Assembly (NCBI GenBank): GCA_046052345.1
Contig: JBJOMN010000022.1
Location: 1 to 64,000, forward strand
DNA length: 64,000 bases
Origin: Pollutiaquabacter sp046052345
GTDB taxonomy: Bacteria; Bacteroidota; Bacteroidia; AKYH767-A; 2013-40CM-41-45
Reading direction: 5' to 3'
Under the pieces are notes generated by a model that ran no database searches, had not been told where the DNA came from, and was given only the letters and a program-made list of their open reading frames with translations. A program made the position numbers and the translations under genes. Below, in pieces: positions 7,893 through 16,927 of the stretch. Position 1 is the first letter of the stretch. Every line of letters begins with the position of its first letter.

Positions 7893-10310
7893 TCAGCTGC
7901 CGCAAGCCAGACAGTTGTCCGGATCATCGAGCGAGCAGGCCATCTGCGCAAGCGCTTCTTCCTTGCTGACCGGACCGGCGATAACCGGTACTTCAGAAAT
8001 GGTGTACGCTCCGGCTGCCACTTTGCTTTCCTGTTCCGCTTGCTTGAGGAACGATTGGTCGACCGTGAATTTGATGGCGTCAGCGGCCGACTTGGAACGG
8101 AGATAATACATGCCGGTCTTCAGCCCCTTCTTCCACGCGTAGAAATGCATGGAGGTGAGCTTGGCGAAGTTCGGATCAGAGATGAAGATGTTCAGGGACT
8201 GGCTCTGGTCGATGTACGCGCCGCGGTCGGCGGCCATGTCGATGATGGAGCGCTGCTTGATCTCCCACACCGTCTTATAGATCTCCTTCAGGTGCTCGGG
8301 AATTTCAGGGATGTTCTGGACCGATCCGTTGGAGGCGATGATCTTGCTCTTCATCGACTCGTTCCAGAGTCCGGCCTTCACCAGGTCTTTCAGGAGGTGC
8401 TTGTTCACGATGGTGAACTCCCCGCTCAGTACACGGCGGGAGTAGATGTTCGAGGTGTACGGCTCGAAACACTCGTTGTTGCCGAGGATCTGCGAGGTGC
8501 TAGCGGTCGGCATCGGAGCGAGCAGCAGGGAGTTACGGATACCGTAGTGCATGACATCGCGCTTGAGGGAATTCCAGTCCCAGCGGCGGGTCGGGGTCAC
8601 GTTCCACATGTCGAACTGGAAGATTCCCTGGGAGGTCGGCGAACCCTGGAAGGTCTCGTACGGACCGTACAGCTTGGCTTCTTCCATGGAAGCGGTCATG
8701 GCTGCGAAATAGATGGTCTCGAAGATGTCGCGGTTCAGCATGCGCGCCTCGTCGCTGTCGAACGGCATGCGCAGCAGGATGAAAGTATCGGCCAGTCCCT
8801 GTACGCCGAGTCCGATCGGACGGTGACGCATGTTGCTGCGACGTGCCTCTTCGATGGGATAATAATTGATGTCGATGATCTTGTTCAGGTTCCGCGTGAT
8901 CACCTTGGTGATATCGTACAGCTTTTCGAAGTCGAAGGAACCGTTGTTGACGAAACGCGGCAGCGCGATGGATGCCAGGTTACAGACGGCCACCTCGTCG
9001 GGAGCGGTGTATTCCACGATCTCGGTACAGAGGTTGGAACTCTTGATGGTGCCGAGATTCTTCTGATTGCTCTTCTCGTTGCAGGCGTCCTTGTAGAGGA
9101 TATACGGCGTACCGGTCTCGATCTGCGACTCGAGCACGGCGAACCAGAGTTCCTGCGCCTTGACGGTCTTGCGGGCGCGGCCTTCGCGCTCGTAGCGGGT
9201 GTAAAGTTCTTCGAATTTGGCACCGTAACAGTCGGCGAGACCGGGAGCTTCGTTGGGACAGAAGAGGCTCCACATGCCGTCCTCTTCGACGCGCTTCATG
9301 AAAAGGTCCGGAATCCAAAGGGCATAGAAAAGATCGCGGGCGCGCAGTTCCTCTTTGCCGTGGTTCTTCTTGAGTTCCAGGAATTCGAACACATCGGCGT
9401 GCCAAGGTTCGAGGTAGATGGCAAAGGAACCTTTGCGCTTGCCGCCACCTTGGTCCACATATCGTGCGGTGTCGTTGAAGACGCGCAGCATGGGTACGAT
9501 GCCGTTGGAGGTGCCGTTGGTGCCGCGGATGTAGGAACCTGTGGCGCGGATGTTATGGATGCTCAACCCGATGCCTCCGGCGGACTGGGAGATCTTGGCG
9601 CAGTTCTTCAGTGTGTTGTAGATGCCGTCGATGCTGTCGTCCTGCATCTGGAGCAGGAAACAGGAGGAAAGCTGCGGCTTGGGAGTGCCGGAATTGAAGA
9701 GTGTCGGCGTCGCGTGTGTGAACCAGCGCTCACTCATTAGATTGTACGTCTCGATAGCGGCGTCGATATCGTGCTTGTGGATGCCGACGGCGACACGCAT
9801 GAGCATGTGCTGAGGACGCTCCGCGACTTTGCCGTGCATCTTGAGGAGGTAGGACTTCTCCAGGGTCTTGAATCCGAAGAAGTCATACCCGAAGTCGCGG
9901 TCGTAGATGATGGTGGAGTCCAGGATCTCCTTGTTGTCCCAGATGATGCGGAACACATCGTCGGCCACAAGCGGAGCAGGTTTGCCGGTGTGGGGATCGA
10001 TATATTCGTAAAGGTCCTTGATGGTGAGGCTGAAGGACTTCCTGGTGTTCTTATGAAGATTACTGATGGCGATACGCGATGCCAGCAACGCGTAGTCCGG
10101 ATGGCGGGTGGTCATGGACGCCGACATCTCGGCAGCCAGGTTATCGAGCTCCGAGGAAGTGACACCGTCGTAGATCCCCTCGATGACTTTCTGGGCCACG
10201 AGGAAAGTATCTACGTGCTCGGAGAGACCGTAGGCCAGTTTCTGGATCCGTGAGGTGACTTTGTCGAATTTGACGGCTTCGCGACGGCCGTCACGCTTGA
10301 TAACGTACAT
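7893..10310 (-). CDS. nrdA: Ribonucleoside-diphosphate reductase, alpha (catalytic) subunit
   Basis: An 805-residue class I large subunit that reduces NDPs to dNDPs. The N terminus (VIKRDGRREAVKFDKV) opens an ATP-cone allosteric domain. The active site is intact: the first redox Cys in QLSSCFLLQ, the Asn-Cys-Glu triad in NLCTEIVEYT, the second redox Cys in VAVCNLAS, the substrate loop PMPTASTSQILGNNECFEPY, and the Tyr pair in GMYYLRSKS that receives the radical. The C-terminal CLACGS tail provides the cysteines that hand over electrons. It lies 121 bp downstream of nrdB on the same strand, so the order is nrdB-nrdA, and it ends at a shared terminator. Confidence 0.98.
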   Translation of the reverse strand: MYVIKRDGRREAVKFDKVTSRIQKLAYGLSEHVDTFLVAQKVIEGIYDGVTSSELDNLAAEMSASMTTRHPDYALLASRIAISNLHKNTRKSFSLTIKDLYEYIDPHTGKPAPLVADDVFRIIWDNKEILDSTIIYDRDFGYDFFGFKTLEKSYLLKMHGKVAERPQHMLMRVAVGIHKHDIDAAIETYNLMSERWFTHATPTLFNSGTPKPQLSSCFLLQMQDDSIDGIYNTLKNCAKISQSAGGIGLSIHNIRATGSYIRGTNGTSNGIVPMLRVFNDTARYVDQGGGKRKGSFAIYLEPWHADVFEFLELKKNHGKEELRARDLFYALWIPDLFMKRVEEDGMWSLFCPNEAPGLADCYGAKFEELYTRYEREGRARKTVKAQELWFAVLESQIETGTPYILYKDACNEKSNQKNLGTIKSSNLCTEIVEYTAPDEVAVCNLASIALPRFVNNGSFDFEKLYDITKVITRNLNKIIDINYYPIEEARRSNMRHRPIGLGVQGLADTFILLRMPFDSDEARMLNRDIFETIYFAAMTASMEEAKLYGPYETFQGSPTSQGIFQFDMWNVTPTRRWDWNSLKRDVMHYGIRNSLLLAPMPTASTSQILGNNECFEPYTSNIYSRRVLSGEFTIVNKHLLKDLVKAGLWNESMKSKIIASNGSVQNIPEIPEHLKEIYKTVWEIKQRSIIDMAADRGAYIDQSQSLNIFISDPNFAKLTSMHFYAWKKGLKTGMYYLRSKSAADAIKFTVDQSFLKQAEQESKVAAGAYTISEVPVIAGPVSKEEALAQMACSLDDPDNCLACGS

Positions 10311-10431
10311 GGAGGTGTGGGGGGATTAAAAAAGGAGGATGATGAAAATGAAGATACAGCGGCGGTGAACCGGGTGGAGGGGAATCCCTGACGGAGTTTT
10401 ACACCACTACTTGTTCACCGCCGGCTGGAGT

Positions 10432-11394
10432 TTAGAAATCTTCATCCAGCTTGAACACGTTCTCTTCCTTGAGTTGCCCGACGCCGGCTTTCTTGTATTC
10501 GCTGACGCGTTTTTCAAAGAAATTGGTCTTCCCTTGCAGGGAGATCATTTCCATGAAATCGAACGGATTCGTGCTGTTATATACTTTGTCATAACCAAGG
10601 GCAACCAACAGACGGTCGGCGACGAACTCGATGTACTGGCACATCAGCTTGGCGTTCATGCCGATAAGTGAAACCGGAAGCGCGCTGGTGACGAACTCGT
10701 GCTCGTAGCGGACCGCTTCGGTGATGATTTCATAGACCTGCTCACGGGGCAGCTTCTCCTCCAGCATGCTGTAGAGCAGGCATGCGAAATCGCAGTGCAT
10801 GCCTTCGTCCCTCGAAATGAATTCGTTGGAGGTGGACAGGCCGGGCATAAGACCGCGTTTCTTGAGCCAGAAAATGGAACAGAAGGAGCCGGAGAAGAAA
10901 ATGCCTTCAACGGCCGCGAAAGCGACCAGACGTTCCGCGAAAGAACCCTTTGTGATGAAACGAAGGGCCCAGTCGGCTTTCTTACCTACGGCCGGAACGG
11001 TATCGATGGCGCTGAGCAGGTAATTCTTTTCCTGGGGGTCTTTAATATATGTGTCGATCAGCAGGGAATACATCTCGGAGTGGATGTTTTCCATCATGAT
11101 CTGGAACCCATAGAAACAGCGTGCTTCCGGGAGCTGCACCTCACGCATGAAGTTGACGGCCAGGTTCTCGTTCACGATGCCGTCGCTCGCGGCGAAAAAG
11201 GCGAGCACGTGCTTGATGAAATGACGTTCGTCTTCGTTCAGACGCTCCCAGTCCTTCAGGTCGGCATGGAGATCGACCTCCTCGGCCGTCCAGAAGCTCT
11301 GCTCCGATTTCTTGTACATCTCCCACAACTTGGGATATTTGATCGGGAAAAGGACGAAGCGGTCTTTGTTTTCTTCGAGTAGTATCTCTGCCAT
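10432..11394 (-). CDS. nrdB: Ribonucleoside-diphosphate reductase, beta (radical) subunit
   Basis: A 320-residue ferritin-like subunit that houses the diiron-tyrosyl radical used by NrdA. Iron ligands and radical site are visible in FFAASDGIVNENL, QIMMENIHSEMYSLLID (E, H and the candidate radical Tyr) and SRDEGMHCDFACLLY (E and H). The C terminus (ENVFKLDEDF) is the acidic tail that docks on NrdA. I begin at the ATG at 11394, giving MAEILLEENKDRFVLFP, the usual family start; the frame is open to an ATG at 11457, which would add 21 atypical residues. The gene is preceded by a leader with a hairpin (11515-11539). Confidence 0.95.
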   Translation of the reverse strand: MAEILLEENKDRFVLFPIKYPKLWEMYKKSEQSFWTAEEVDLHADLKDWERLNEDERHFIKHVLAFFAASDGIVNENLAVNFMREVQLPEARCFYGFQIMMENIHSEMYSLLIDTYIKDPQEKNYLLSAIDTVPAVGKKADWALRFITKGSFAERLVAFAAVEGIFFSGSFCSIFWLKKRGLMPGLSTSNEFISRDEGMHCDFACLLYSMLEEKLPREQVYEIITEAVRYEHEFVTSALPVSLIGMNAKLMCQYIEFVADRLLVALGYDKVYNSTNPFDFMEMISLQGKTNFFEKRVSEYKKAGVGQLKEENVFKLDEDF

Positions 11395-11862
11395 AGCGCG
11401 CAGTTGTGGTGGGTTGGTTTTTCGTTTAGAGGCGACAATCCCCTCGCCCGTTCCCATTTGGTTTTTTAAATGGATCCGGGATGGTTGAACTATCCCTTGA
11501 AAATTGAACTTAAATCATCGTTTTTCAAATCAACGATGACCTGTACAAAAATTGTTTTTACGATCCGACCCTGCAAATTTTAGCGACGCTTTTTATCGAC
11601 AATCGTGAAACTTTCCTGTGTAAAATTTTCTCTTGCACGTTGAACTCCGCCACCATCGCGGGTTTGCAGGCATATGAACAACACTTGTTAAAAAAATGAG
11701 GCCGGAAAAGCCAAGGCTGCGCTGCGATTCCGGCTAACGTGCTGAAAGTGAAACCGAAGGATTTCCGAGGGCCTCCTGTTGCCGATTCTGGCCATGTGTA
11801 TCCATGTCCCGCACATCCGCGCGTCCCCGCTTCCCGTCCTTAAAACCGCTATCTTTAAGCCC
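11395..11862. promoter_or_regulatory. Intergenic region upstream of nrdB with leader hairpin and candidate promoter
   Basis: No gene fits here. Reading the minus strand, a candidate promoter is TTG at 11602-11600, 17 bp, then TAAAATTTG at 11582-11574. It would give nrdB a leader of roughly 170 nt. That leader holds an inverted repeat, TCATCGTT (11515-11522) and AACGATGA (11532-11539), with a nine-base loop. I could not find a convincing pair of NrdR boxes. On the plus strand, TATCTTTA at 11850-11857 is a -7-like box for the DUF3109 gene at 11863. Confidence 0.4.
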
Positions 11863-12456
11863 ATGATCGCCATCGGAGAAACCCTCATTTCGGAAGACGT
11901 AATCCAGAAAAAATTCGTCTGCGACCTAACCGCTTGCAAAGGAGCCTGTTGCGTGAATGGCGATTACGGAGCGCCTCTGGAAGAGGACGAACTGCCGATT
12001 TTTGACAAGATCTACACGAAAGTGAAGAAGTACATGTCGCCGGAGGGTATCAAGGCCGTCGAAAAGCAGGGCAAATACCTCAAGTACGAAACCGGCGAAT
12101 GGGTGACTCCGCTCATCAAAGGCAAAGAATGTGCCTACACGTATTTTGAAGATAACGGTACGGCCAAATGCGCGATTGAAAAGGCGTACCTGGAAGGGAA
12201 AGTGGATTATAAGAAACCGATTTCGTGTCACCTCTACCCGATCCGGATAAATGTCCAGCGCAACAAGCTGGAGGCGGTGAATTACGACCGCTGGTCCATC
12301 TGCAAACCCGCCTGCAAGCTGGGCGAATCCCTGAAGGTGTCGGTCTACAAGTTCCTGAAGGAGCCGTTGATCCGGAAATACGGCGAAAAGTGGTACGAAG
12401 CGCTGGAGGTGGCGGCAGAGCTGCTGGAGAAGAAAAATACCGGCACTAAAAAGTGA
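11863..12456 (+). CDS. DUF3109 family cysteine-rich protein
   Basis: A 197-residue soluble protein of the DUF3109 family, common in Bacteroidota and of unknown function. It carries a cysteine cluster typical of the wider YkgJ-like zinc/iron-chelating families: CDLTACKGACC near residue 23, a single Cys in GKECAYTYF, CAIEKAY, SCHLYP, and CKPACKLG, probably forming one or more metal sites. The ATG at 11863 follows a TATCTTTA box by five bases and matches the conserved start MIAIGETLIS; the frame continues upstream without a matching family sequence. The C terminus is Lys-rich. No partner gene is adjacent in the same orientation. Confidence 0.85.
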   Translation: MIAIGETLISEDVIQKKFVCDLTACKGACCVNGDYGAPLEEDELPIFDKIYTKVKKYMSPEGIKAVEKQGKYLKYETGEWVTPLIKGKECAYTYFEDNGTAKCAIEKAYLEGKVDYKKPISCHLYPIRINVQRNKLEAVNYDRWSICKPACKLGESLKVSVYKFLKEPLIRKYGEKWYEALEVAAELLEKKNTGTKK

Positions 12457-12530
12457 CCTTCTTTTACAACGGGGATTCACCGCTGCTGGTGTGTCTTTGA
12501 AAGCGCCGTAGCAGCCTGTTCTTTATAGTA

Positions 12531-13640
12531 TCAGTGCTGTTTTTCTTTTTCAGTTTTGAATCCGCTGAAGGTATTTCCATTGAATTTGCAAATACCGTCT
12601 CCGTCGGTTCCAAACCAGAGCACACCGCTATGGTCTTTGTAAATAAAATTCACAGCGTCACTTGTCAGTCCGTTTTTTATGGTGTAGTTAGTCAGCCGGT
12701 TTCCGTCGTATTTCCAAACACCTGCATCAACAGTTCCTATCCAAAGGTTCCCGAAGTCGTCTTCGTTTATTGCATAGATACGAGCCATGGTCCCTGGGCC
12801 GGATTTGCCGGAAACCTTGAATTCTTCGTTGCTTAGTCCTTTTTCGTCCGTGAAATTGATCAAGGATTTTCCATCCCATCTGAATAATCCTGATCCGTTG
12901 TTGCCGAACCAAAGGTTCCCCTTACTGTCTTCGAACAAGCAAAGCACTGCTGAACCGCTAAGCCCCTTTTCAGTGAACCAAGTAAAGGTTTTTCCGTCGT
13001 AGCGGCATACACCCTCTGCTTGGGTACCGAACCAAACATTCCCTTTTTTGTCCTTCAGGATACTATAAACAGCGTAACGACTTAAATTGAACGGGGAGGA
13101 TTGCGATTGCTTGGTGGCAAATCCGGTCTTACTCAGCGGTAAATAGACAAATGAATTTCCATTGTAATGATAAACTCCCCCTCCTGCATAGAACCACAAG
13201 TCGTTCTGCGTTATTTCCCATTCATGGTCAGCGCCATTGCTTGATGTCAAATTCTCCCTGTCGGTAAACGTGGTGAATGTTTTTCCATCAAATCTACAGA
13301 CGCCAAAAGCTCCTGTTCCGAACCAAATGTCGCCACGACTGTCTTCTTGTATGCTTTGTATTTGGTTGTGGGGAAGCCCTTCTTTTACCGTGTAATGGGT
13401 CAATGTTTGGCCGTTATAACGATACACTCCGGCTCCATTAGTGCCAAACCAGTAGTTATCGTCATTGTCCTGGAAAATGCTGCGAATATTCTTATCGACC
13501 TCACCGGAGACTGTCGGTTTGGAAAGAATAACATCGGAATCTTTTTTAGATACCGGAATCTCCTGGGATAGGCTGCCGCTGATATTTTCAATCTTATCGT
13601 GTTCGTTGCAGGAAGTGAACAGGACCAATAACACCGGCAA
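12531..13640 (-). CDS. Beta-propeller lipoprotein (Reg_prop repeats) with uncertain start codon
   Basis: The protein has a lipobox-like LFTSC near its N terminus and then seven repeats of the two-component-regulator propeller type (WFGTNGAG, WFGTGAFG, WFYAGGG, WFGTQAEG, WFGNNGSG, WIGTVDAG, WFGTDGDG), each followed by a YDGK/YNG-like turn. Seven blades make one complete propeller, so it is a free-standing lipoprotein sensor or binding module, not a fused histidine kinase. The only standard start is a TTG at 13640, which gives a signal peptide without positive charges. Extending to a CTG at 13661 adds LKKSSYF and restores a normal lipoprotein n-region; an in-frame stop follows at 13665-13667. 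Base use is visibly AT-richer than its neighbours, suggesting transfer. Confidence 0.7.
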   Translation of the reverse strand: MPVLLVLFTSCNEHDKIENISGSLSQEIPVSKKDSDVILSKPTVSGEVDKNIRSIFQDNDDNYWFGTNGAGVYRYNGQTLTHYTVKEGLPHNQIQSIQEDSRGDIWFGTGAFGVCRFDGKTFTTFTDRENLTSSNGADHEWEITQNDLWFYAGGGVYHYNGNSFVYLPLSKTGFATKQSQSSPFNLSRYAVYSILKDKKGNVWFGTQAEGVCRYDGKTFTWFTEKGLSGSAVLCLFEDSKGNLWFGNNGSGLFRWDGKSLINFTDEKGLSNEEFKVSGKSGPGTMARIYAINEDDFGNLWIGTVDAGVWKYDGNRLTNYTIKNGLTSDAVNFIYKDHSGVLWFGTDGDGICKFNGNTFSGFKTEKEKQH

Positions 13641-13661
13641 GAAGTAGCTTGACTTTTTCAG

Positions 13662-14334
13662 GATTCAGAGTTTAGGTTTTTGTAAGCAAACGCCGTTTCG
13701 ACTTGAAGGCTTTTTGATGGAGCCGGGTTGTTGTAACGCTACGCTGATCCGGACTGAACCAGAAAACATGTTTTTAGTTGATCTGCCGTTGATCCGTTGT
13801 AGACACGCTCGCTTTCCCATCATTAACCGCAATCGTGCATTTCAGAATCTGACGGGAGAGTGATTGAGGTGTGATTCATCAGGCCGGAAACGATTGTACT
13901 CCTCCTTCCTTCCCTGCATAACCTTATGAACTTCATACACGCCCTCCTCGATATAAGCGTCACGGTCACCTTACGGATGTGCTGAATTACATGTCGACAG
14001 ATTTATGTCCGCCGCAGCGGAAAAGCCGGCCGAATCCAGGAAAGTTACACCATATAAGTTCCTCAAGGTAACGCTGATCATTATATTGATTGAAAAGCTG
14101 TAAAAGGTGTCGGAATTGGCGGCGGAGCTGCCTCCGCCACCAATTCGGGTAGTAGCACCGTGAAGGATGTGGTGGCAATGGAAAGGCCTACCACCCATCG
14201 TGGCCAGGGAAACCGTAAGTTCATGAAAACCTTAACTATAAGTAAAGATACATGCGGATAACTTACCGGGAATAGGCCCCGGGCTTCCGCACTGATTTCC
14301 TATTTTTACGCCTTTCCACCCGAAAAAACCCATC
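13662..14334. other. Degenerate intergenic region, possibly holding a decayed transposase fragment
   Basis: This 673-bp stretch has no convincing gene. On the minus strand about 14178-13987 encodes a piece with the flavour of the N terminus of an IS1595-type transposase (FRHLLQLFNQYNDQRYLEEL then CGGHKS), ended by a stop. The rest reads in several interrupted frames. A strong imperfect hairpin (16-bp arms, two mismatches) lies at 14113-14146. The transposase reading is a resemblance by eye only. Confidence 0.3.
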
Positions 14335-15879
14335 ATGTCCTCCTCCGAAGACCTCTTCAAGAACATCATCTCCCACGCTAAGGAATACGGCTTCATCTTC
14401 CAGTCGAGCGAAATCTACGACGGACTGAGTGCCGTGTACGATTACGGCCAGAACGGAGCGGAACTCAAGAAGAACATCCGGGAATATTGGTGGAAGTCGA
14501 TGGTGCAGATGAACGAGAACATCGTCGGTATCGACGCGGCCATCTTCATGCACCCGACCACCTGGAAAGCGTCCGGACACGTGGATGCCTTCAACGATCC
14601 GCTCGTCGACAACAAGGATTCCAAGAAACGCTACCGTGCCGACGTACTCATCGAGGAACACGTCGCCAAGATCGAAGGTAAGATCGCCAAGGAGGTCGAA
14701 AAAGCCCGCGGACGCTTCGGCGACGCGTTCGACGAATCCCAATACCGTTCCACCAACGCCCGCGTGCTGGAATACCAGCAGAAGATCGATGCCATCAATA
14801 CCCGCTTCAAAGCCGCGCTGGAAGCCAACGACCTGAACGAAGTGCGCCAGATCATCCTTGACCTGGAAATCGTCTGTCCGATCTCCGGCACGCGCAACTG
14901 GACGGAAGTCCGTCAATTCAACCTGATGTTCTCCACCCAGCTGGGATCCGTCAGCGAGGAGTCCAGCACCATCTACCTGCGTCCGGAAACGGCGCAGGGC
15001 ATCTTCGTCAACTTCCTGAATGTCCAGAAGACCGGCCGCATGAAGATCCCGTTCGGCATCGCACAGACGGGAAAGGCTTTCCGTAACGAGATTGTCGCAC
15101 GGCAGTTCATCTTCCGCATGCGCGAGTTCGAACAGATGGAAATGCAGTTCTTCATCAAGCCGGGCACCGAGATGGAGTGGTACAATCACTGGAAGGAGAC
15201 CCGTATGAAATGGCACCGTGCCCTCGGCTTTCCCGACGGCAAACACCGCTTCCACGATCACCTCAAACTGGCGCATTACGCCAACGCCGCCTGCGACATC
15301 GAGTTCGAATTCCCCTTCGGCTTCAAGGAACTGGAAGGCATCCACTCCCGGACCGACTTCGACCTGGGCAATCATGAAAAGTATTCCGGAAAAAAACTCC
15401 AGTACTTCGACCCGGAACTGAACCAGAGCTACGTCCCCTACGTAGTGGAGACCTCCATCGGCCTCGACCGCATGTTCCTGGCCATCCTTTCCCAGTCCTA
15501 CTCGGAGGAGAAATTGGAGGACGGCAGCGACCGGGTCGTGCTTCGCATCCCTCCCATGCTGGCTCCCGTCAAGTGCGCCGTACTGCCACTGGTCAAGAAG
15601 GACGGTCTGCCCGAAAAAGCCAGGGAGATCATGGACCGCCTGAAGTTCGACCACGCCTGCATGTACGAGGAGAAAGACTCCATCGGAAAGCGCTACCGCA
15701 GGATGGATGCCATCGGCACTCCGCTTTGCATCACCGTGGACCACGATACGCTGGCGGACGACACCGTCACCCTGCGCGACCGCGACACCATGCAGCAGGA
15801 ACGCGTTTCCATCGACCGGATCGCTCAGATTGTCATGGAGAAAGTCGATATGCGGAAAGCGCTGCGGGCAGCCGTTTAA
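14335..15879 (+). CDS. glyS: Glycyl-tRNA synthetase
   Basis: A 514-residue single-chain (alpha2-type) class II synthetase that charges tRNA-Gly. Recognisable elements are the N-terminal KRRG-free start SSSEDLFKNIISHAKEYGF, the YDYGQNGAELKKNI segment, RPETAQGIFVNF, class II motif 2 (FRNEIVARQFIFRMREFEQ, about residues 251-269), and motif 3 in SIGLDRMFLAIL. The C-terminal anticodon-binding domain starts at about APVKCAVLPLVKK. Length and motif order match the eukaryote/Thermus-like form used by Bacteroidota. A TATTTTTA box at 14301-14308 may be its -7 element. Confidence 0.97.
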   Translation: MSSSEDLFKNIISHAKEYGFIFQSSEIYDGLSAVYDYGQNGAELKKNIREYWWKSMVQMNENIVGIDAAIFMHPTTWKASGHVDAFNDPLVDNKDSKKRYRADVLIEEHVAKIEGKIAKEVEKARGRFGDAFDESQYRSTNARVLEYQQKIDAINTRFKAALEANDLNEVRQIILDLEIVCPISGTRNWTEVRQFNLMFSTQLGSVSEESSTIYLRPETAQGIFVNFLNVQKTGRMKIPFGIAQTGKAFRNEIVARQFIFRMREFEQMEMQFFIKPGTEMEWYNHWKETRMKWHRALGFPDGKHRFHDHLKLAHYANAACDIEFEFPFGFKELEGIHSRTDFDLGNHEKYSGKKLQYFDPELNQSYVPYVVETSIGLDRMFLAILSQSYSEEKLEDGSDRVVLRIPPMLAPVKCAVLPLVKKDGLPEKAREIMDRLKFDHACMYEEKDSIGKRYRRMDAIGTPLCITVDHDTLADDTVTLRDRDTMQQERVSIDRIAQIVMEKVDMRKALRAAV

Positions 15880-16083
15880 GCAGTTCCCGGTTTGCAGTTT
15901 CCGGTTCCCGGTTTCAGTCGCGATTAGTAACGACCGGATTCAGTCTGCTCCTATTTAACCATAGTTTATTGATATTCAGCAATATATGATTTTTCTCGGG
16001 GCTGAAATCAACTAACCCGAATCGGGGAAGTATCTACCATAAACAGCTAACAGGAAACCGGGAACTGCTAACTGAAAACTGCA
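15880..16083. repeat. Inverted heptamer-repeat arms around a non-coding 127-bp core
   Basis: The left arm, about 15880-15916, and right arm, about 16044-16083, share an inverted match including GCAGTTCCCGGTTT, with units repeating every 7 bp (CGGTTTG, CAGTTTC, CGGTTCC on the left). The core between them is AT-rich and shows no open frame. The locus begins right after the glyS stop codon. With the 130 bp that follow it, it fills the 334-bp gap between glyS and sdhC. Confidence 0.65.
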
Positions 16084-16093
16084 ATCCTCTCCC

Positions 16094-16124
16094 TTTCAAA
16101 ATCCCCCTTTCAACCGTACTTTTG
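16094..16124 (+). promoter_or_regulatory. Promoter of sdhCAB
   Basis: TTTC at 16094-16097, 19 bp, then TACTTTTG at 16117-16124. This fits the Bacteroidota promoter pattern with one mismatch in the -33 box and predicts a leader of about 80 nt before sdhC. Confidence 0.65.
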
Positions 16125-16213
16125 ACGGCAATTTTGAACCCAAGGCGCTGCCGGATTGTTTTAGATTCAACCTGCTTACGCCCGGGCTCGGAACCCTGAA
16201 ATATCCTACCGTT

Positions 16214-16903
16214 ATGATCGCATCATTGCGTATGTTCTACTCCTCTGTCGGCCGCAAATTAGTGATGGCCATGACAGGCCTCTTCCTTTGTGTGTTCCTG
16301 CTGGAACACCTCTATGGAAACCTTCAGCTTTACAAGATGGACGGAGGCAAAGCCTTCAACGAATATGGCGAGTTCCTTGTCGGCAACATCCTCATCCGCA
16401 CCATAGAGTTCGCGTTGTTCGGAGGTATCATCCTGCATGCGCTGGACGGACTTTACCTCACCTGGCGCAACCGCAAGGCACGTCCTCAGCGATACGCCGT
16501 CAACCACCCTTCCAAGAACAGCACATGGTTTTCCCGCAACATGGGATTGACGGGATCCGTTATCCTCGTGTTCCTCGTAGTACACCTGCGCACGTTCTTT
16601 GTTCCTCACCGCTTCCTGGGATCTGAGACTTCGATGGCTTACGATGTCGCCTCCGCCTTCCAGTCGAACGTGTATTCAGCACTCTACGTAGTTGCCATGG
16701 TGATTCTCGGCGCACATCTGAACCACGGCTTCCAGTCGGCCTTTCAGACCATGGGCTGGAACAACCATAAGTATGCGCAGCCGCTGAAGACCGTCGGCAC
16801 CTTGTTCGCCCTGCTGGTCGCAGTCGGCTTCTCCTCGTTTCCTGTCTTCTTCTACTTCGACATTTTCGGAGTAGCCACCAACATCCTCCAACCTTCTTTT
16901 TGA
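16214..16903 (+). CDS. sdhC: Succinate dehydrogenase / fumarate reductase cytochrome b subunit
   Basis: A 229-residue membrane anchor of the Bacteroidota type, in which one polypeptide of five membrane helices carries heme b and the quinone site. Helices start near residues 15 (KLVMAMTGLFLCVFLLEHL), 60, 105 (MGLTGSVILVFLVVHLRTFF), 150 and 195. Histidines able to bind heme lie in LLEHLYGN, IILHALDG, VVHLRTFF and LGAHLNHGF. It is the first gene of sdhCAB and follows a good promoter; sdhA starts 24 bp after its stop. Confidence 0.92.
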   Translation: MIASLRMFYSSVGRKLVMAMTGLFLCVFLLEHLYGNLQLYKMDGGKAFNEYGEFLVGNILIRTIEFALFGGIILHALDGLYLTWRNRKARPQRYAVNHPSKNSTWFSRNMGLTGSVILVFLVVHLRTFFVPHRFLGSETSMAYDVASAFQSNVYSALYVVAMVILGAHLNHGFQSAFQTMGWNNHKYAQPLKTVGTLFALLVAVGFSSFPVFFYFDIFGVATNILQPSF

Positions 16904-16927
16904 TACTCCGCCAACGGCAGCTCCCAT

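Noticed and set aside
8040..9740. A 566-codon open frame on the plus strand
   Set aside because: It is antisense to nrdA, whose motifs are complete; the frame is a by-product of codon use and resembles no family.
13971..14198. A 75-codon minus-strand frame taken as a possible small gene
   Set aside because: It lies in the decayed region, spans the hairpin, and shows no signal peptide or family pattern. I treat it as part of the remnant.
14263..15744. A 493-codon minus-strand frame
   Set aside because: It is antisense to glyS, which shows all class II motifs.
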